Assembly (NCBI GenBank): GCA_963817515.1
Contig: CAWFPJ010000035.1
Span: 372,001-436,000, forward strand
Origin: DATMNI01 sp963817515
Lineage (GTDB): Bacteria > Acidobacteriota > Terriglobia > Bryobacterales > Bryobacteraceae
Reading direction: 5' to 3'
DNA: 64,000 nucleotides
Part shown: positions 1 through 10,159 of the stretch, one piece after another
Position numbering within the stretch: the first letter of the stretch is position 1
Layout: each line of letters starts with the position of its first letter
The notes under the pieces: model-generated
The model's database searches: none
Seen by the model: the letters and a program-made list of their open reading frames with translations, nothing else
What the model was told of the DNA's origin: nothing
Program-made: the position numbers and the translations under genes

Positions 1-1
1 G

Positions 2-865
2 CAGCGGCTGAAAACGCCCGTGCCACCGCAGAACCACCAGCCGTTGGGGCCTGCATTCAGCCCTCGGGCCAGGCGCTTTGCGGAGGCGCACAATTTTCAT
101 CCGGCAGCGGTTACGGGCACAGGCCCGGGCGGTCGGGTTCTGGAAGCGGATCTGCGACAACTACATGACCACCAGAATGCGAAACAGCCCGGTAGGCCGA
201 TCCCACATGTCCGCGAGAAAATCGCGCGGCGAATGCGTGAGTCACTGGCCTCCACTGCGCAGTACACGCTCAACACGTCGGCCAATGCCGGTGGGTTGCT
301 GGCCCTGCGCGCCCGCCTCAGAGCTTCGGTAAGCCTGCCGGATATCAATATCAACGATCTGGTGACGTTCTGTACCGTGGAAGCGCTGTTGGAGGTTCCC
401 AGCCTGAATGCTGAGTTCATCGATGGCAGAATTCACGAACACTCTGACATCCACATCGGGTTCGCGTGCGACACGCCACGCGGGCTGATGGTTCCGGTGG
501 TGAAGGACGCGCACACGCTGGCCATCGACGAACTGGCGGTCAGGATCAAGGAACTGGCGGCGCACGCAGTCGCGGGAACAATCGCCCCCGATGACCTCTC
601 AGGCGCCACATTCACTATCAGCAACCTGGGCGGTCTGGGCATTGAGTCTTTTACGCCGCTGCTCAACCCGCCGCAGGTGGCGATTCTGGGGGTGGGCGCG
701 ATCCAACTGAAGCCGGTGCGCCGGAACGGTCAGATCGAATTCATCGACGCCGTTGGGCTGTCGCTTACGTGCGACCACCAGGTGATCGACGGCGCGCCCG
801 GCGCCAGGTTCTTACAAGTACTGAAAGACAAGATTGAAAACGTGGAGTCACTGCGTGTCATCTGA
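2..865 (+). CDS. 2-oxoacid dehydrogenase complex E2 acyltransferase, 5' end outside window
   Basis: Catalytic part of a dihydrolipoyl acyltransferase, which moves an acyl group from the E1 reaction to CoA. The frame is open from base 2, so the lipoyl domain and linker probably lie left of the window; a GTG at 20 is an internal codon rather than a convincing start. A peripheral subunit-binding domain is visible early (SPRARRFAEAHNF, then GTGPGGRVLEADL). The acyltransferase domain follows and ends with the active-site motif DHQVIDGAPGARF, where the usual first His of HHxxxDG corresponds to the D-H pair here. It lies 16 bases before the E1 gene, so the two are surely co-transcribed. The substrate (pyruvate, branched-chain oxoacid or acetoin) cannot be told from the sequence. 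Confidence 0.9.
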   Translation, partial: QRLKTPVPPQNHQPLGPAFSPRARRFAEAHNFHPAAVTGTGPGGRVLEADLRQLHDHQNAKQPGRPIPHVREKIARRMRESLASTAQYTLNTSANAGGLLALRARLRASVSLPDININDLVTFCTVEALLEVPSLNAEFIDGRIHEHSDIHIGFACDTPRGLMVPVVKDAHTLAIDELAVRIKELAAHAVAGTIAPDDLSGATFTISNLGGLGIESFTPLLNPPQVAILGVGAIQLKPVRRNGQIEFIDAVGLSLTCDHQVIDGAPGARFLQVLKDKIENVESLRVI

Positions 866-881
866 TTAGGAGTCTGACGGA

Positions 882-3342
882 ATGCCAAAATCAATCATCA
901 TAGAACCGGAAGAAGTGTTTGCCGGCGGAACCATTCATCTTCAGGATATTCCGATCAATGCTTACCAGAAGACGGTGGAGGAAGAACTGGGGAGTTACTC
1001 GCCCGAAGATTTCCTGAACATCTGGCAGGACATGTGCGGCATCCGGGAATTCGAAACCATTCTGAACGAGATCAAAGTCAAGGGCGTCTACAAAGGCATC
1101 GCTTACAATCACGCGGGCCCGGCGCACCTGTCGATCGGGCAGGAAGCGGCTGCGGTCGGTATGGCCTTCGCGCTATCGCCCGACGACCACATCTTCGGAT
1201 CGCATCGCAGCCACGGTGAGATTCTGGCCAAGGGTTTCTCCGCGATCCGGCAGCTCAGCGATTCGCAATTGATGGAGATCATGCAGCGCTACCGCGACGG
1301 CGCTCTTCTGCGTCCCGTGGAGCAAGGCTACAAAGGAACTGTGAAGGGGCTGGCGCTGCGGTTCTTCATTTACGGGGCGTACAGTGAAATCTTCGCGCGC
1401 GAAACCGGCTTCAACCGCGGGCTGGGCGGTTCCATGCACGCGTTCTTCGCTCCGTTCGGAATCTATCCCAACAATGCCATTGTGGGCGGCTCCGGGTCGG
1501 TTGCGCCGGGCGCGGCGCTTTTCAAGCGAGTCAACCGGAAACCAGGGATCGTGGTGGCCAACATCGGCGATGCTTCCTTCGGCTGCGGCCCGGTTTGGGA
1601 AGGCATCACGTTTTCCGCTATGGACCAGTACCGCAAGCTGTGGGACGAGTCCCTGGGCGGCGGCCTGCCGATCATATTCAACTGCATGAACAATTTCTAC
1701 GGCATGGGTGGACAGCCCGTTGGCGAAACGATGGGTGTGCAGTTCATCGCCCGCGTAGGCGCAGGCGTCAACCCGGAACAGATGCACGCCGAGCGCATCA
1801 ACGGTTACGACCCGATGCCCGTGATCGACGCCTTCCGCCGCAAGAAGCAGGTGCTGAACGAGGGCCGCGGGCCGGTTCTGCTGGACACGGTGACCTACCG
1901 GATCAGCGGCCACTCGCCTTCGGACGCCTCCAGCTACCGCTCCAAGGAAGAGATCGAGCGGTGGCAGCAGGCCGATTCCATCCCCGCCTTTCGCCACAAA
2001 CTGATTGAGCATGGAGCCGTCACCGGAACCGAACTGGATAGCGCCAAAGCGCGTATCGAAGCCACCATCTTCGACATGTTCCAGCTTGCCATCGATCTGG
2101 ACGCCAGCCCGCGCGTGACAGTGGACTCCGATCTGGTGGGCTCGGTGATGTTCTCAAACCAGCGGGTGGAAAAGTTCGACGACCGCCAGCCGGAGTTCCT
2201 GCAGGATCTGGCGGACAACCCCCGGGTGCAGCAGATTCGCGGTAAGATCCGGACCCCCACGCACGAAGGCAAGCCGGTGCCGAAAATGAAGGCGTACAAC
2301 GTTCGGGACGCCATCTTTGAGGCCATGCTGCACCGGTTCCGCGATTGACCCCACGATGATTGCGTTCGGCGAAGAGAACCGCGATTGGGGCGGAGCGTTT
2401 GCCGTCTATCGCGGGCTGACCGAGGCATTGCCGTATCATCGGCTCTTTAACTCTTCTATTTCAGAAGCCGCTATCGTGGGCGCGGCGGTGGGCTACGGCC
2501 TGGAAGGCGGCCGGGTGGTGGCGGAGCTGATGTATGCCGATTTCATGGGCCGCGCCGGCGACGAGATTTTCAATCAGCTCTCCAAGTGGCAAGCCATGTC
2601 GGCCGGGCAACTGACCATGCCGGTGGTGCTTCGCATCTCGGTTGGCGCGAAGTACGGCGCCCAGCACTCGCAGGATTGGTCGGCTCTGGTGCACCACATT
2701 CCCGGCCTGCGAGTGGTCTACCCGGTGACTCCCTACGACGCTAAGGGAATGATGAATGCCGCGCTCGCGGGCACCGACCCGGTGATCTTTTTCGAAAGCC
2801 AGAAAATCTACGACTTCGGAGAAATGTTCGAGGAACAGGGCGTTCCCGAAGGCTATTACGAGATCGATTTGTGCGAGCCGTCGATTAAGCGCCAAGGCAC
2901 CGATCTGACTATGATCACGCTGGGGCCGGCGCTCTATACGGCCATCGCGGCGGCCGACGACCTGAAAGCGCGCTTTGGTGTGTCGGCCGAAGTAGTCGAC
3001 CTTCGGTCAGCCAACCCGCTGAACTACGATCCGCTGGTGGAGTCCGTGCGGAAGACCGGCAAGGTGCTGCTGGCGTGCGATGCGGTGGAACGGGGATGCG
3101 TGATGCAGACCGTGGCGTCGAACCTGGCGCAGTTTTGCTTCGACGATCTGGATGGGCCGCCGGTCGTGGTTGGAGCGAGGAACTGGATCACGCCAGCGGC
3201 AGAACTGGAGGCGCTGTTCTTCCCGCAGCCCGGCTGGTTCCTGGATGCGATCCACGAACGGATTCTTCCGCTGAAGGGTTACCAGCCGGGAACCAACCAG
3301 ACCCTCGGAGAGTTGAGTAGAAGGGCGCGGCTAGGAGTGTAG
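882..3342 (+). CDS. fused thiamine-diphosphate E1 (alpha+beta) dehydrogenase, one frameshift
   Basis: Decarboxylating E1 component. The first part (882-2348) is the alpha subunit with the ThDP motif region GDASFGCGPVWEG...NCMNNFYG; the second part (to 3342) is the beta subunit (transketolase pyrimidine-binding and C-terminal domains; FGEENRDWGGAFAVYRG, AQHSQDWSALVHHIPG). The alpha frame hits TGA at 2346 while the beta frame is already open; removing one C of the CC at 2339-2340 gives an uninterrupted 819-aa protein reading HRFAIDPTMIAFGEEN through the junction. Fused alpha/beta E1 proteins of about this size are known, so the natural state is probably one polypeptide. An AGGAG at 868-872 supports the 882 start. 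The alternative is two separate overlapping genes, but the second ORF would start with meaningless residues. Clustered with E2. Confidence 0.88.
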
Positions 3343-3354
3343 GCGCATAGTAGC

Positions 3355-3387
3355 GGGTCGATGAAATCTCTGGTGGGTCGATGAAAT
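3355..3387 (+). repeat. 13-bp direct duplication creating a mini-ORF before the aminopeptidase
   Basis: GGGTCGATGAAAT occurs at 3355-3367 and again at 3375-3387. The first copy supplies an ATG at 3361 that opens a seven-codon ORF (MKSLVGR) whose TGA at 3382-3384 overlaps the ATG (3381) of the aminopeptidase. This may act as a translationally coupled leader peptide or may simply be a decoy left by slippage. Confidence 0.5.
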
Positions 3388-5007
3388 TGTTGCTGTTGGC
3401 TGGACTTAGTCTGGGCGCTTCGCTGGTTTTTGCGGATACCTATCCCCGGCAGTTCGGCGTGGATGTGCAGCACTACATCTTTCGTGTGGCGCTGGGCGAC
3501 GATAACGACGAAATCGCGGCCGAAACCACAGTGGACCTCCGCTTCCTGAAAGACGGCGTAACGGAGTTCGCCCTTGACCTGGCTTCCGTGAAGGACGGCA
3601 AAGGCATGACGGTATCGGAAGTGTCGGCGAACGGCGCTACGTTGACGTACGCCCACGCCGCGGACCGTCTGACAATTACGCTCCAGGTAGCACCCAAAGC
3701 AAGCGAGCGCCGCCAATTCACGGTGAAGTATCGCGGCGTCCCCGCGGCCGGCCTGAAGTTTGTGAAGAACAAGTACGGCGAACGCGGCGTCTTCAGCGCC
3801 AACTGGCCCGACTTGGCCCGCCAGTGGCTGCCGGTGATCGATCACCCTTACGACAAGGCAACGAGTGAGTTCATCATTACCGCGCCCGCGAAGTATCAGG
3901 TGGTGGCCAATGGTCTGCTGCAGGAAGCCATCGACCTTGGCGACGGGCGCCGGGTGACGCACTGGAAACAGTCCGTGCCCATCGCCACGTGGCTGAACAA
4001 TATTGGCGTGGCGCAGTTCGCCTCGCGCCACTTCGGCACGGCCGCTGGTGTGCCTCTGGAGACCTGGGTTTTTCATCAGGACCGCGACAAAGGCATGGTC
4101 ACCTTTGAAGGGCCGACGCGGCAGGCAATCGAATTTTTCAGCGACCGCATCGGTCCCTACCCTTACGAGAAACTGGCGCAGGTGCAGAACGGCAATGCGA
4201 ACGGCGGCGGCATGGAGCACGCCAGCGCCATTTTTTACGGCCAGGATTCGGTGAACGGCGTCCCCGCATTCAGCCTGGTGGCGCATGAGACCGCGCACCA
4301 GTGGTTCGGCGACTCGGTCACCGAAAAGGATTGGGACGACGTATGGCTCAGCGAAGGCTTTGCCACATACTTTGCGCTGCTATGCACCGAGCACTACGAT
4401 GGACGCGACGCCTTCGTAGCCGGCCTGAAACGCAGCCGCGCCGCTGTTTTTGGTACCGAGAAGCGGAGCCCGGGCATCGCCATCCACCACGACAACCTTT
4501 CAGACATGTCGAAGGTGCTGAACCAGCTGGTCTACCAGAAAGGCGGGCTGGACGCTGCACATGCTGCGCGGGCTGATTGGCGCCGACAAGTTCTGGAACG
4601 GCATCCGCGAATACTATCGGCGCTATCGTGACAGCAACGCATCGACCGACGATTTCCGAAGGGCGATGGAGGAGACCTCCGGCACGGACCTTGGATGGTT
4701 CTTCAAGCAGTGGCTCTATCGCGCCGGTTCACCGGTGGTGGAGGGCGTTTGGCAGTACAATGCGGAAACCAGGAAGATCGAAATCGACCTGACGCAGATA
4801 CAGGCGAGCGAGGCGTTCCGGTTGCCAATGGAGGTTGGCGTCACGGCGCCGGGGCCGCAGGGACCAGGGCAGACGAAGTTTGAAAAGATCGAGATGACGC
4901 GGAAGCAGCAGAAGTTTCTGATCGCGGCGGATAAGGAGCCAACCGCCGTAGAGTTGGATCCGAACACGTGGGTATTGATGGACGCGAAGTTTGCCAGGCG
5001 ATACTAA
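3381..5007 (+). CDS. secreted M1-family metallopeptidase (aminopeptidase N-like), one frameshift
   Basis: Zinc aminopeptidase of the gluzincin M1 family. An N-terminal signal peptide (MKLLLLAGLSLGASLVFA) suggests periplasmic or extracellular action. The N-terminal beta domain is followed by a GGGMEHASAIFY exopeptidase-type motif (GxMEN-like) and the zinc site HETAHQWFG with the downstream Glu in WLSEGFATYF. The frame breaks in GGG at 4545-4547; dropping one G joins KGGWTLHMLRGLIG and gives a 541-aa protein whose C-terminal part carries the usual helical segment (FWNGIREYYRRYRDSNAS) and a beta domain. At 541 aa it is a short M1 enzyme lacking the long C-terminal helical domain of PepN. Convergent with the next gene; stops overlap by 4 bases. 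Confidence 0.88.
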
Positions 5008-6683
5008 TGGCCCGAATTGATCATCTGCTGGTAGGCGTTTTCGGCTTCGGGGTCCGGCTGGTGCGGATGCTCCAGATACTCACCGATCCATTTGCGCGCG
5101 CGGCTGAAATCGCCTAGCTTCGCAAAAATCTGTCCCAGCCCGCGGGCGCAGCGGGGATATTGCGGCTCGCGCTCCATGTGCAGGCTGCATTCGCTTTCCA
5201 TATGGTTCAGGACCTGCAGCGAATCCAAGGGTTGAATCCGGGGCGGGGGATGGCGCATGAAGACCAGGGCTTGCGGGTCGTTATAAACCAGTTTCCACGT
5301 GGTCTGTTTGGGGTCCGCCAGCGCCGGAGCCAGCAGATAGACCGGGCCCGTAGTGTACTCGAAACTGTTCATCACGATGACCTCAACGCCGTATTGATCC
5401 AGCAGTTGATCGGCGCTCTTGCCGTCGCTGCCGTCATGGTTGTAGAGAATGCGGGCGTAGTCCATGAACACGGATTCGCTCAGCGCCCGGCCGTCGATAA
5501 AAACGCGCTCGCGGGGCCAGAGACGCCACATCAGGTAGCCGCCGTATTCGTAAGTGTTGAACATGGGCTGCGAGATCTCATTGGCCAGCAGGAAATCGGC
5601 CGCGCCCGCGGGGTACCTCCATTCCGCCGCGCGCAATTGAAAAAAGTTGCCTCGGAGGACTCCGATTACGATGCCAAAGCTTACCAATACCGTCATGGCG
5701 ATTTCTGCCGAAAGCGGAATACGCGGCTTCCAGGGCAAGTAAACCGCGATGAGAATGGGCGCCATGAGGCCCATCAGAATGATGTTGCGCTGTGCCGAAA
5801 GTGCCGCAGCCGCGAAGGCCGTAAACAGAAGCCAGTCGGCCATACGGACGCTGCGACGCGCCCATATCAGCACTGCGCCCGCGCCGAACGTCAGTACGGA
5901 GAAGGCCTGCGGCGGCCATAAGTTAGGGCGGGCCCATTCCAGAAGCCTGCCCTGCAGGAAGCTGCCGCGGTAATCCAGCAGCACCTGAAAGATTTGGAAA
6001 CCGTTCGGGTTGAGGCCGCACAGCAGCACGCAAATGGCGCTCACCAGCCACAACTGGCGGCTACCGGCACGGGGTCTTCTTCGCAGGTGATCGAAGAGCG
6101 CCTCAGCCGAATAAGCGCCGAGCACGATCCACCCCAGGAAATAGCCGCCGTGGCAGTTGGCCCAGATCAGAAAGACAGGCGGCAGCAGCCACCGCCAGCG
6201 CGGCATCTCTACCAGCAGCAGGGTCACGGCGAGCAACAGAAAGGTGATCTGGTAAGGCCGGTCGGCGGTGAAACCGTAGGCCACGGAAGCCGCTGCGAAT
6301 GCGGATGCCAGCGCTAAATGGAAGTCGCCGCGCCGCCGCCAAACAACCAGGCCGGTGAATGCGCAGAAGGCGAGCAGCACCGCTGCGCGCGCCAATACGA
6401 TGCCCGCGAAACCGCCCGCGCGGTACACCAAATATATCAGGGCCTGCGCCAGCCACTCATGCGTCAAGTTGAACTGGCGGGTGCGCGGTTCGGCGTTATA
6501 AGACGGCCTGGCCAGGGCGGTTGTATATGCGAACGGGTCCGGAACCGGCAGCGCCTGCTTCTGCACGATGTACTGGCCGGTCTTGAGGTGCCACCAAAAA
6601 TCCGGATCCGCGATTTCCGGTGAGAATAATCCCAGCAGGAAAAGCGACGAGAGCATCAGGAGCAGGGTGCGGGGCAGCGGCAT
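5004..6683 (-). CDS. polytopic membrane protein with C-terminal TPR-like helices
   Basis: Unknown function. The protein (about 559 aa from the ATG at 6683; a TTG at 6710 is also in frame) has around ten hydrophobic segments after a short WWHLKTGQYI motif close to the N terminus, then a soluble periplasmic-type region (FIDGRALSESVFMDY) and two helix pairs at the end typical of TPR (YPRCARGLGQIFAKLGDF). The layout resembles GT-C-type membrane glycosyltransferases and related proteins of acidobacteria, but I see no decisive catalytic motif. It follows the preceding membrane gene with a gap of a few tens of bases or less, so both are likely one transcript and may handle the same lipid-linked sugar. 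Confidence 0.7.
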   Translation of the reverse strand: MPLPRTLLLMLSSLFLLGLFSPEIADPDFWWHLKTGQYIVQKQALPVPDPFAYTTALARPSYNAEPRTRQFNLTHEWLAQALIYLVYRAGGFAGIVLARAAVLLAFCAFTGLVVWRRRGDFHLALASAFAAASVAYGFTADRPYQITFLLLAVTLLLVEMPRWRWLLPPVFLIWANCHGGYFLGWIVLGAYSAEALFDHLRRRPRAGSRQLWLVSAICVLLCGLNPNGFQIFQVLLDYRGSFLQGRLLEWARPNLWPPQAFSVLTFGAGAVLIWARRSVRMADWLLFTAFAAAALSAQRNIILMGLMAPILIAVYLPWKPRIPLSAEIAMTVLVSFGIVIGVLRGNFFQLRAAEWRYPAGAADFLLANEISQPMFNTYEYGGYLMWRLWPRERVFIDGRALSESVFMDYARILYNHDGSDGKSADQLLDQYGVEVIVMNSFEYTTGPVYLLAPALADPKQTTWKLVYNDPQALVFMRHPPPRIQPLDSLQVLNHMESECSLHMEREPQYPRCARGLGQIFAKLGDFSRARKWIGEYLEHPHQPDPEAENAYQQMINSGH

Positions 6684-6716
6684 CTTGATCTTACGGGGCG
6701 TTGTTGGCAAGCGGGT

Positions 6717-8471
6717 TCACCAGGCTAATTCGTAGTCGCCCAAAATCCGTGAGCCGCTCGGGCGCGGCAGGTCGGTGTAGTAAACCGGATCCGCCGCAGC
6801 CGGCGCGAAATTTCGCTGCACCAGATCGAAGAATTCGGTGCGTGGGTTGAGCAGCCATACAATGCGCGTGGTACTCGCGGGCAGCGTGAGCCGTAGCGGG
6901 GCCGGGCCTTGCAGCCGCTGCTGCATCCTGGGACCTTTCCATACTGCGATCACCGGCGGCGATCCCAATCGGATCTTGTTATGCTCCAACACCACAATCG
7001 GCAGACCGGGCGCATAATAGGCCGCCTTACGCCAAGCTGCCAATCCGTGCTCCCAAACCACCACCGTCTGCCCTGGCTGATCGGCCGCAAGGCGCTGCAT
7101 CTCACGAATCGTGTGGTCGTCCACCGCGAGCGTGCTCTTAATCTGGTCGAGCGATGTCAGGGCCAGGCCGCTATTGAGGTTGGCCAATACCTGCCCCCCG
7201 GTGTAGTACCAGCCCTGATGATAAAACATGGTGATGTCAATCCAAAGCACTGGGAACAGCAGGAAGAGAATGGCGTGAGCGCGCGGCAAAGATCCCATGT
7301 TCTTGGTCTGCGCCAGCTTCAACACCAGCCCGGTTGCCAGGCAGAGCAGCGGTATCGAAATCACCACGTACTCCGCATTGTGACGGTCAATGATCCAGGC
7401 CGCAGTTAGGGAGGCCGCAACCAGCGTCACGGTTTGCCAGCGCGAAATAGCAGTTTCGATATTGTCCACCGCGCGGTTCATCAGGTAGCCGCCGAAGAGC
7501 GAAACCACCGGGACCATGGCCAGCGTCTGGCCGGGGTCTTCCACGTGCACATCGAGCGCGAAGACAAATGCCGGCACGAACCACAACGCGAGAAAGGCCA
7601 TCCGATCCTGCGTCAATCCCCACCCTGCGCGACCGCGCCATGCCAGAGGGGCCGCAAGGCATACGGGCAAAAGTCCGCAGAAAGTCCAGACCATGAGCCG
7701 CCAGAAGGTAGTGATCCATTTATCGCCGGTGGCGCCGAAAAATCCGGAGCTTACAGAGGCTTGGTCCGAGATATAGTCCAGGCAGGCCTTTACGTATTGC
7801 ACTGGTCCGCCCGACGCCCACATCGCCGGCAACAGCCAGAACAGCACCGCCGCCGCCATTGCGCCCAGCGCCTTGGCTCGATCTTTCCATGACACCGGTG
7901 CGCGCAATGCGCAGGCCGCCCACAGCGGAAACAGCAGCGGACCGGTCTCTGGCCGGATGCCCGCGCCAATGCCCAGCGCCAGTGCGCTCCACAATACCCA
8001 CCGGCCATCGCCGCTCCAGGCACGCCAGCAGGCGGCGGCCACCGAAATCGACACCACAGCCAGTTGCAAACGCAGGGCAGAGGTTACTCCGGCATGCCAG
8101 AAGACGGGATGGAAAACGGTGAGCCAGGCCGCGTAATAGCCGGAATCGCCGCCCAGCATTCGATCGCCGCAGAACACCAGCAGCAGCAGCGCGGCCAGGC
8201 TGCCGGCCAGCGCGAGCGCCAGCAAAATGCTTTCCGCCCGCCGGAAGCGCAGCCACTTCAACAGCCGCATTTCCATGACGAACAGCGGATACCCGGGCGG
8301 ATGAGGCTGGCTGATTCGGACATCGAAGTGGCCGATGGAATAGGCCAGGTTGACATCGTCAAAAGTGAACAGCTGGCCCGGAGCCAGTGGCCAGCGGCTG
8401 ACGAAAATCAATAATCCAAATAAGATGAGTACGAACCAGGGTCGGCGCGCAAGGCTCACGCACCCCATCAT
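6717..8471 (-). CDS. polytopic membrane protein, GT-C glycosyltransferase-like (GT39/PMT type)
   Basis: 584 aa with about eleven hydrophobic segments. The first periplasmic loop contains paired acidic residues (FTFDDVNLAYSIGHFD) followed by QPHPPGYPLFV, a pattern of Dol-P-mannosyltransferase-like GT-C proteins that transfer sugars from polyprenyl-phosphate donors. Donor and acceptor are unknown. The C-terminal 150 residues are soluble and probably extracytoplasmic. The start is the first of two tandem ATG codons. It is flanked by a similar membrane protein downstream and a small secreted protein upstream, all on the minus strand with short gaps. Confidence 0.72.
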   Translation of the reverse strand: MMGCVSLARRPWFVLILFGLLIFVSRWPLAPGQLFTFDDVNLAYSIGHFDVRISQPHPPGYPLFVMEMRLLKWLRFRRAESILLALALAGSLAALLLLVFCGDRMLGGDSGYYAAWLTVFHPVFWHAGVTSALRLQLAVVSISVAAACWRAWSGDGRWVLWSALALGIGAGIRPETGPLLFPLWAACALRAPVSWKDRAKALGAMAAAVLFWLLPAMWASGGPVQYVKACLDYISDQASVSSGFFGATGDKWITTFWRLMVWTFCGLLPVCLAAPLAWRGRAGWGLTQDRMAFLALWFVPAFVFALDVHVEDPGQTLAMVPVVSLFGGYLMNRAVDNIETAISRWQTVTLVAASLTAAWIIDRHNAEYVVISIPLLCLATGLVLKLAQTKNMGSLPRAHAILFLLFPVLWIDITMFYHQGWYYTGGQVLANLNSGLALTSLDQIKSTLAVDDHTIREMQRLAADQPGQTVVVWEHGLAAWRKAAYYAPGLPIVVLEHNKIRLGSPPVIAVWKGPRMQQRLQGPAPLRLTLPASTTRIVWLLNPRTEFFDLVQRNFAPAAADPVYYTDLPRPSGSRILGDYELAW

Positions 8472-8501
8472 AATGCAGGCCGCGGCTTATTCGGGTCTTA
8501 T

Positions 8502-9105
8502 TTATTCGATCGGAATCGCCCGGTCGAAGGTTACGTCGATCGTGCTGCCCTGACGCAAGTCCACTTCGTGGCCGCGTGTGAGGAGCACCGTCGCCAGGCC
8601 CACGCCGCTTCCAATTCCACCCCCGATTCCAGCACCGCGCCAACTGCGGTCCGCCAGGCCCCCAATCGCCGCTCCGGCACCGCCCCTGGTTGCGATGGTA
8701 GTGGCATCTTCACCGTGGGAGGTACCCTGTTTGACCTCGTTCTCTTTGCCGACCACCTTCTGTTCGCCGTCGTCGGAATCCACGGAATTCAGCACCGGCG
8801 CAATTTTGATCACCTTACCGCGTGGGCAGCGTGAGGGTCTCGATGCGTATGGCAAGTTCGGCTGTTCCGGTGACGCGCCCGCTGCGCTTGGAGTGAGTAA
8901 CCACGCCTTGTACGTAGCTCTCAGTGGGGACCACGATCGAGCCGTTGGCAACCACAGGAGTAGCGGTGCGCATGTAGACGTAATCGCCTTCGCGGGCGGT
9001 TCGCGTGCTGATCGAGTTTATGAGCCGGAGCAGGGCATGACTGCCCTGGGGTATCTCGGCGGCATGAAGAAGCCAAGCCGAAAGGGCGAGTATTGCGAAA
9101 CGCAT
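8502..9105 (-). CDS. secreted hypothetical protein, one frameshift
   Basis: Restored product about 200 aa: signal peptide (MRFAILALSAWLLHAA), a beta-rich region (REGDYVYMRTATPVVANG, IVVPTESYVQGVV) that resembles the barrel repeats of VirB10/TrbI-like or BspC-type secreted proteins, then a glycine-rich stretch (GGAGAAIGG ... GIGGGIGSGVGLATVLL) that looks like a hydrophobic glycine-zipper, and a final beta segment. The two halves are in different frames; removing one C of the coding-strand CCC (plus-strand GGG 8824-8826) joins TLTLPRGKVIKIAP without a stop. I do not recognise the family; a surface- or membrane-associated lipoprotein-like role is a guess. Confidence 0.65.
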
Positions 9106-9137
9106 GGCGCAACTCCTATCGACTATGGTAACGCTGT

Positions 9138-9467
9138 CTAGCGCCTGGCGAAGCGGCGCAGGCGGAGGATTTCAACGAAGGAGATATATAAGTTGACTAC
9201 CCCAAGGCCGCTGATGGCGCCGCGAACATACATGTTGTCCCAATACTGGAGATGGTCCGGTATGATGGCCGAAAAGAAGTTGGTATCCCAGTACTCGGTC
9301 CACGGAAATATCAGAAGGAAGAGCCCAATTTCCAGGCAGAAGGTAATGAAGAGAACCGCCGACATCTTGTGATACCAGTGGTAAACGGGGCGGTTCACCG
9401 GCACTGGGCCAGACAGCGGTTCGCCGGCAGCCACTGGATCGGGCGCGCCGGGCTCACCAGTCATCAT
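9138..9467 (-). CDS. small two-TM membrane protein
   Basis: 109 aa. A proline-rich cytosolic N terminus (GEPGAPDPVAAGEPLSG) is followed by two hydrophobic segments (AVLFITFCLEIGLFLLIF and GAISGLGVVNLYISFV) and a basic tail (RLRRFARR). The start overlaps the last bases of rnhB by 4 bp (ATGA-type arrangement), so it is translationally coupled to it. Function unknown; the aromatic PWTEYWDTNFF loop suggests a conserved family rather than a spurious ORF. Confidence 0.7.
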   Translation of the reverse strand: MMTGEPGAPDPVAAGEPLSGPVPVNRPVYHWYHKMSAVLFITFCLEIGLFLLIFPWTEYWDTNFFSAIIPDHLQYWDNMYVRGAISGLGVVNLYISFVEILRLRRFARR

Positions 9468-10153
9468 GCGGCGCCCGCCGTGTGGAACAAATCCATTTGT
9501 AAATCGTAGTCCACGGGGAACAGAGACCGCGCCCGCACGGGTTCAAAGCTAAGGCGATGCAGCGGTGAGATGCCGTACCGCTCAATGGCCAGGCAATGCT
9601 CCGGCGTGGAATAGCCTTTGTGCGAGGCCAGGCCGTATTGCGGAAAGACCTCATCCCACACCCGCATGCATGCGTCGCGGTAAACCTTGGCAATGATAGA
9701 CGCGGCCGCGATGGCGTGGCAGCGCGCATCGCCCTTGATCAGCGCCCGCTGGGGCAGGTTCAGGTCAATGGGAACAGCGTCCACCAGAAGAAAATCGGGC
9801 TCTGGGGAGAGCGCGCTCACGGCCATCAGCATGGCCTTGCGCGACGCCTGGTAGATATTGATGCGGTCTATGGTGGCGGCATCTACGGCGGCAATGGCCC
9901 AGGCCACCGCGCGCTCACGGATGCGTTCGCCCAGCACCTCACGCCGCTCGGGCTCCAGCAACTTGCTGTCGTTCAAGCCGCGCACCGGGCGGTCCGGCGA
10001 GAGGATCACAGCCGCCGCCACTACGGGGCCGAACAGCGCACCGCGCCCCACTTCGTCCACACCAGCCACGGCATGGAATCCGCGCGCGCACAACTCACGC
10101 TCCATCGTTGCTTCACACCGTAATTTGCCCGCCATTTCGGGCCGCATGGCCAC
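9464..10153 (-). CDS. rnhB: ribonuclease HII
   Basis: Cleaves RNA in RNA-DNA hybrids, including single misincorporated ribonucleotides. The four-carboxylate signature is present: VDEVGRGALFGPV (first Asp, Glu), then LLVDAVPID and the IAAASIIAKVYRD segment, and the SHKGYSTPEH motif typical of type II enzymes. 229 aa, normal length. The usual family residue after DEVGRG is P-L; here it is A-L. Placement directly after rplS is the classical arrangement in many bacteria. Confidence 0.96.
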   Translation of the reverse strand: MAMRPEMAGKLRCEATMERELCARGFHAVAGVDEVGRGALFGPVVAAAVILSPDRPVRGLNDSKLLEPERREVLGERIRERAVAWAIAAVDAATIDRINIYQASRKAMLMAVSALSPEPDFLLVDAVPIDLNLPQRALIKGDARCHAIAAASIIAKVYRDACMRVWDEVFPQYGLASHKGYSTPEHCLAIERYGISPLHRLSFEPVRARSLFPVDYDLQMDLFHTAGAA

Positions 10154-10159
10154 AGGCGA

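Noticed and set aside
2300..2360. Programmed +1 frameshift like prfB at the E1 junction
   Set aside because: No Shine-Dalgarno-like stimulator and slippery codon before a stop in the prfB manner, and many unrelated genes have the same kind of shift at unrelated codons.
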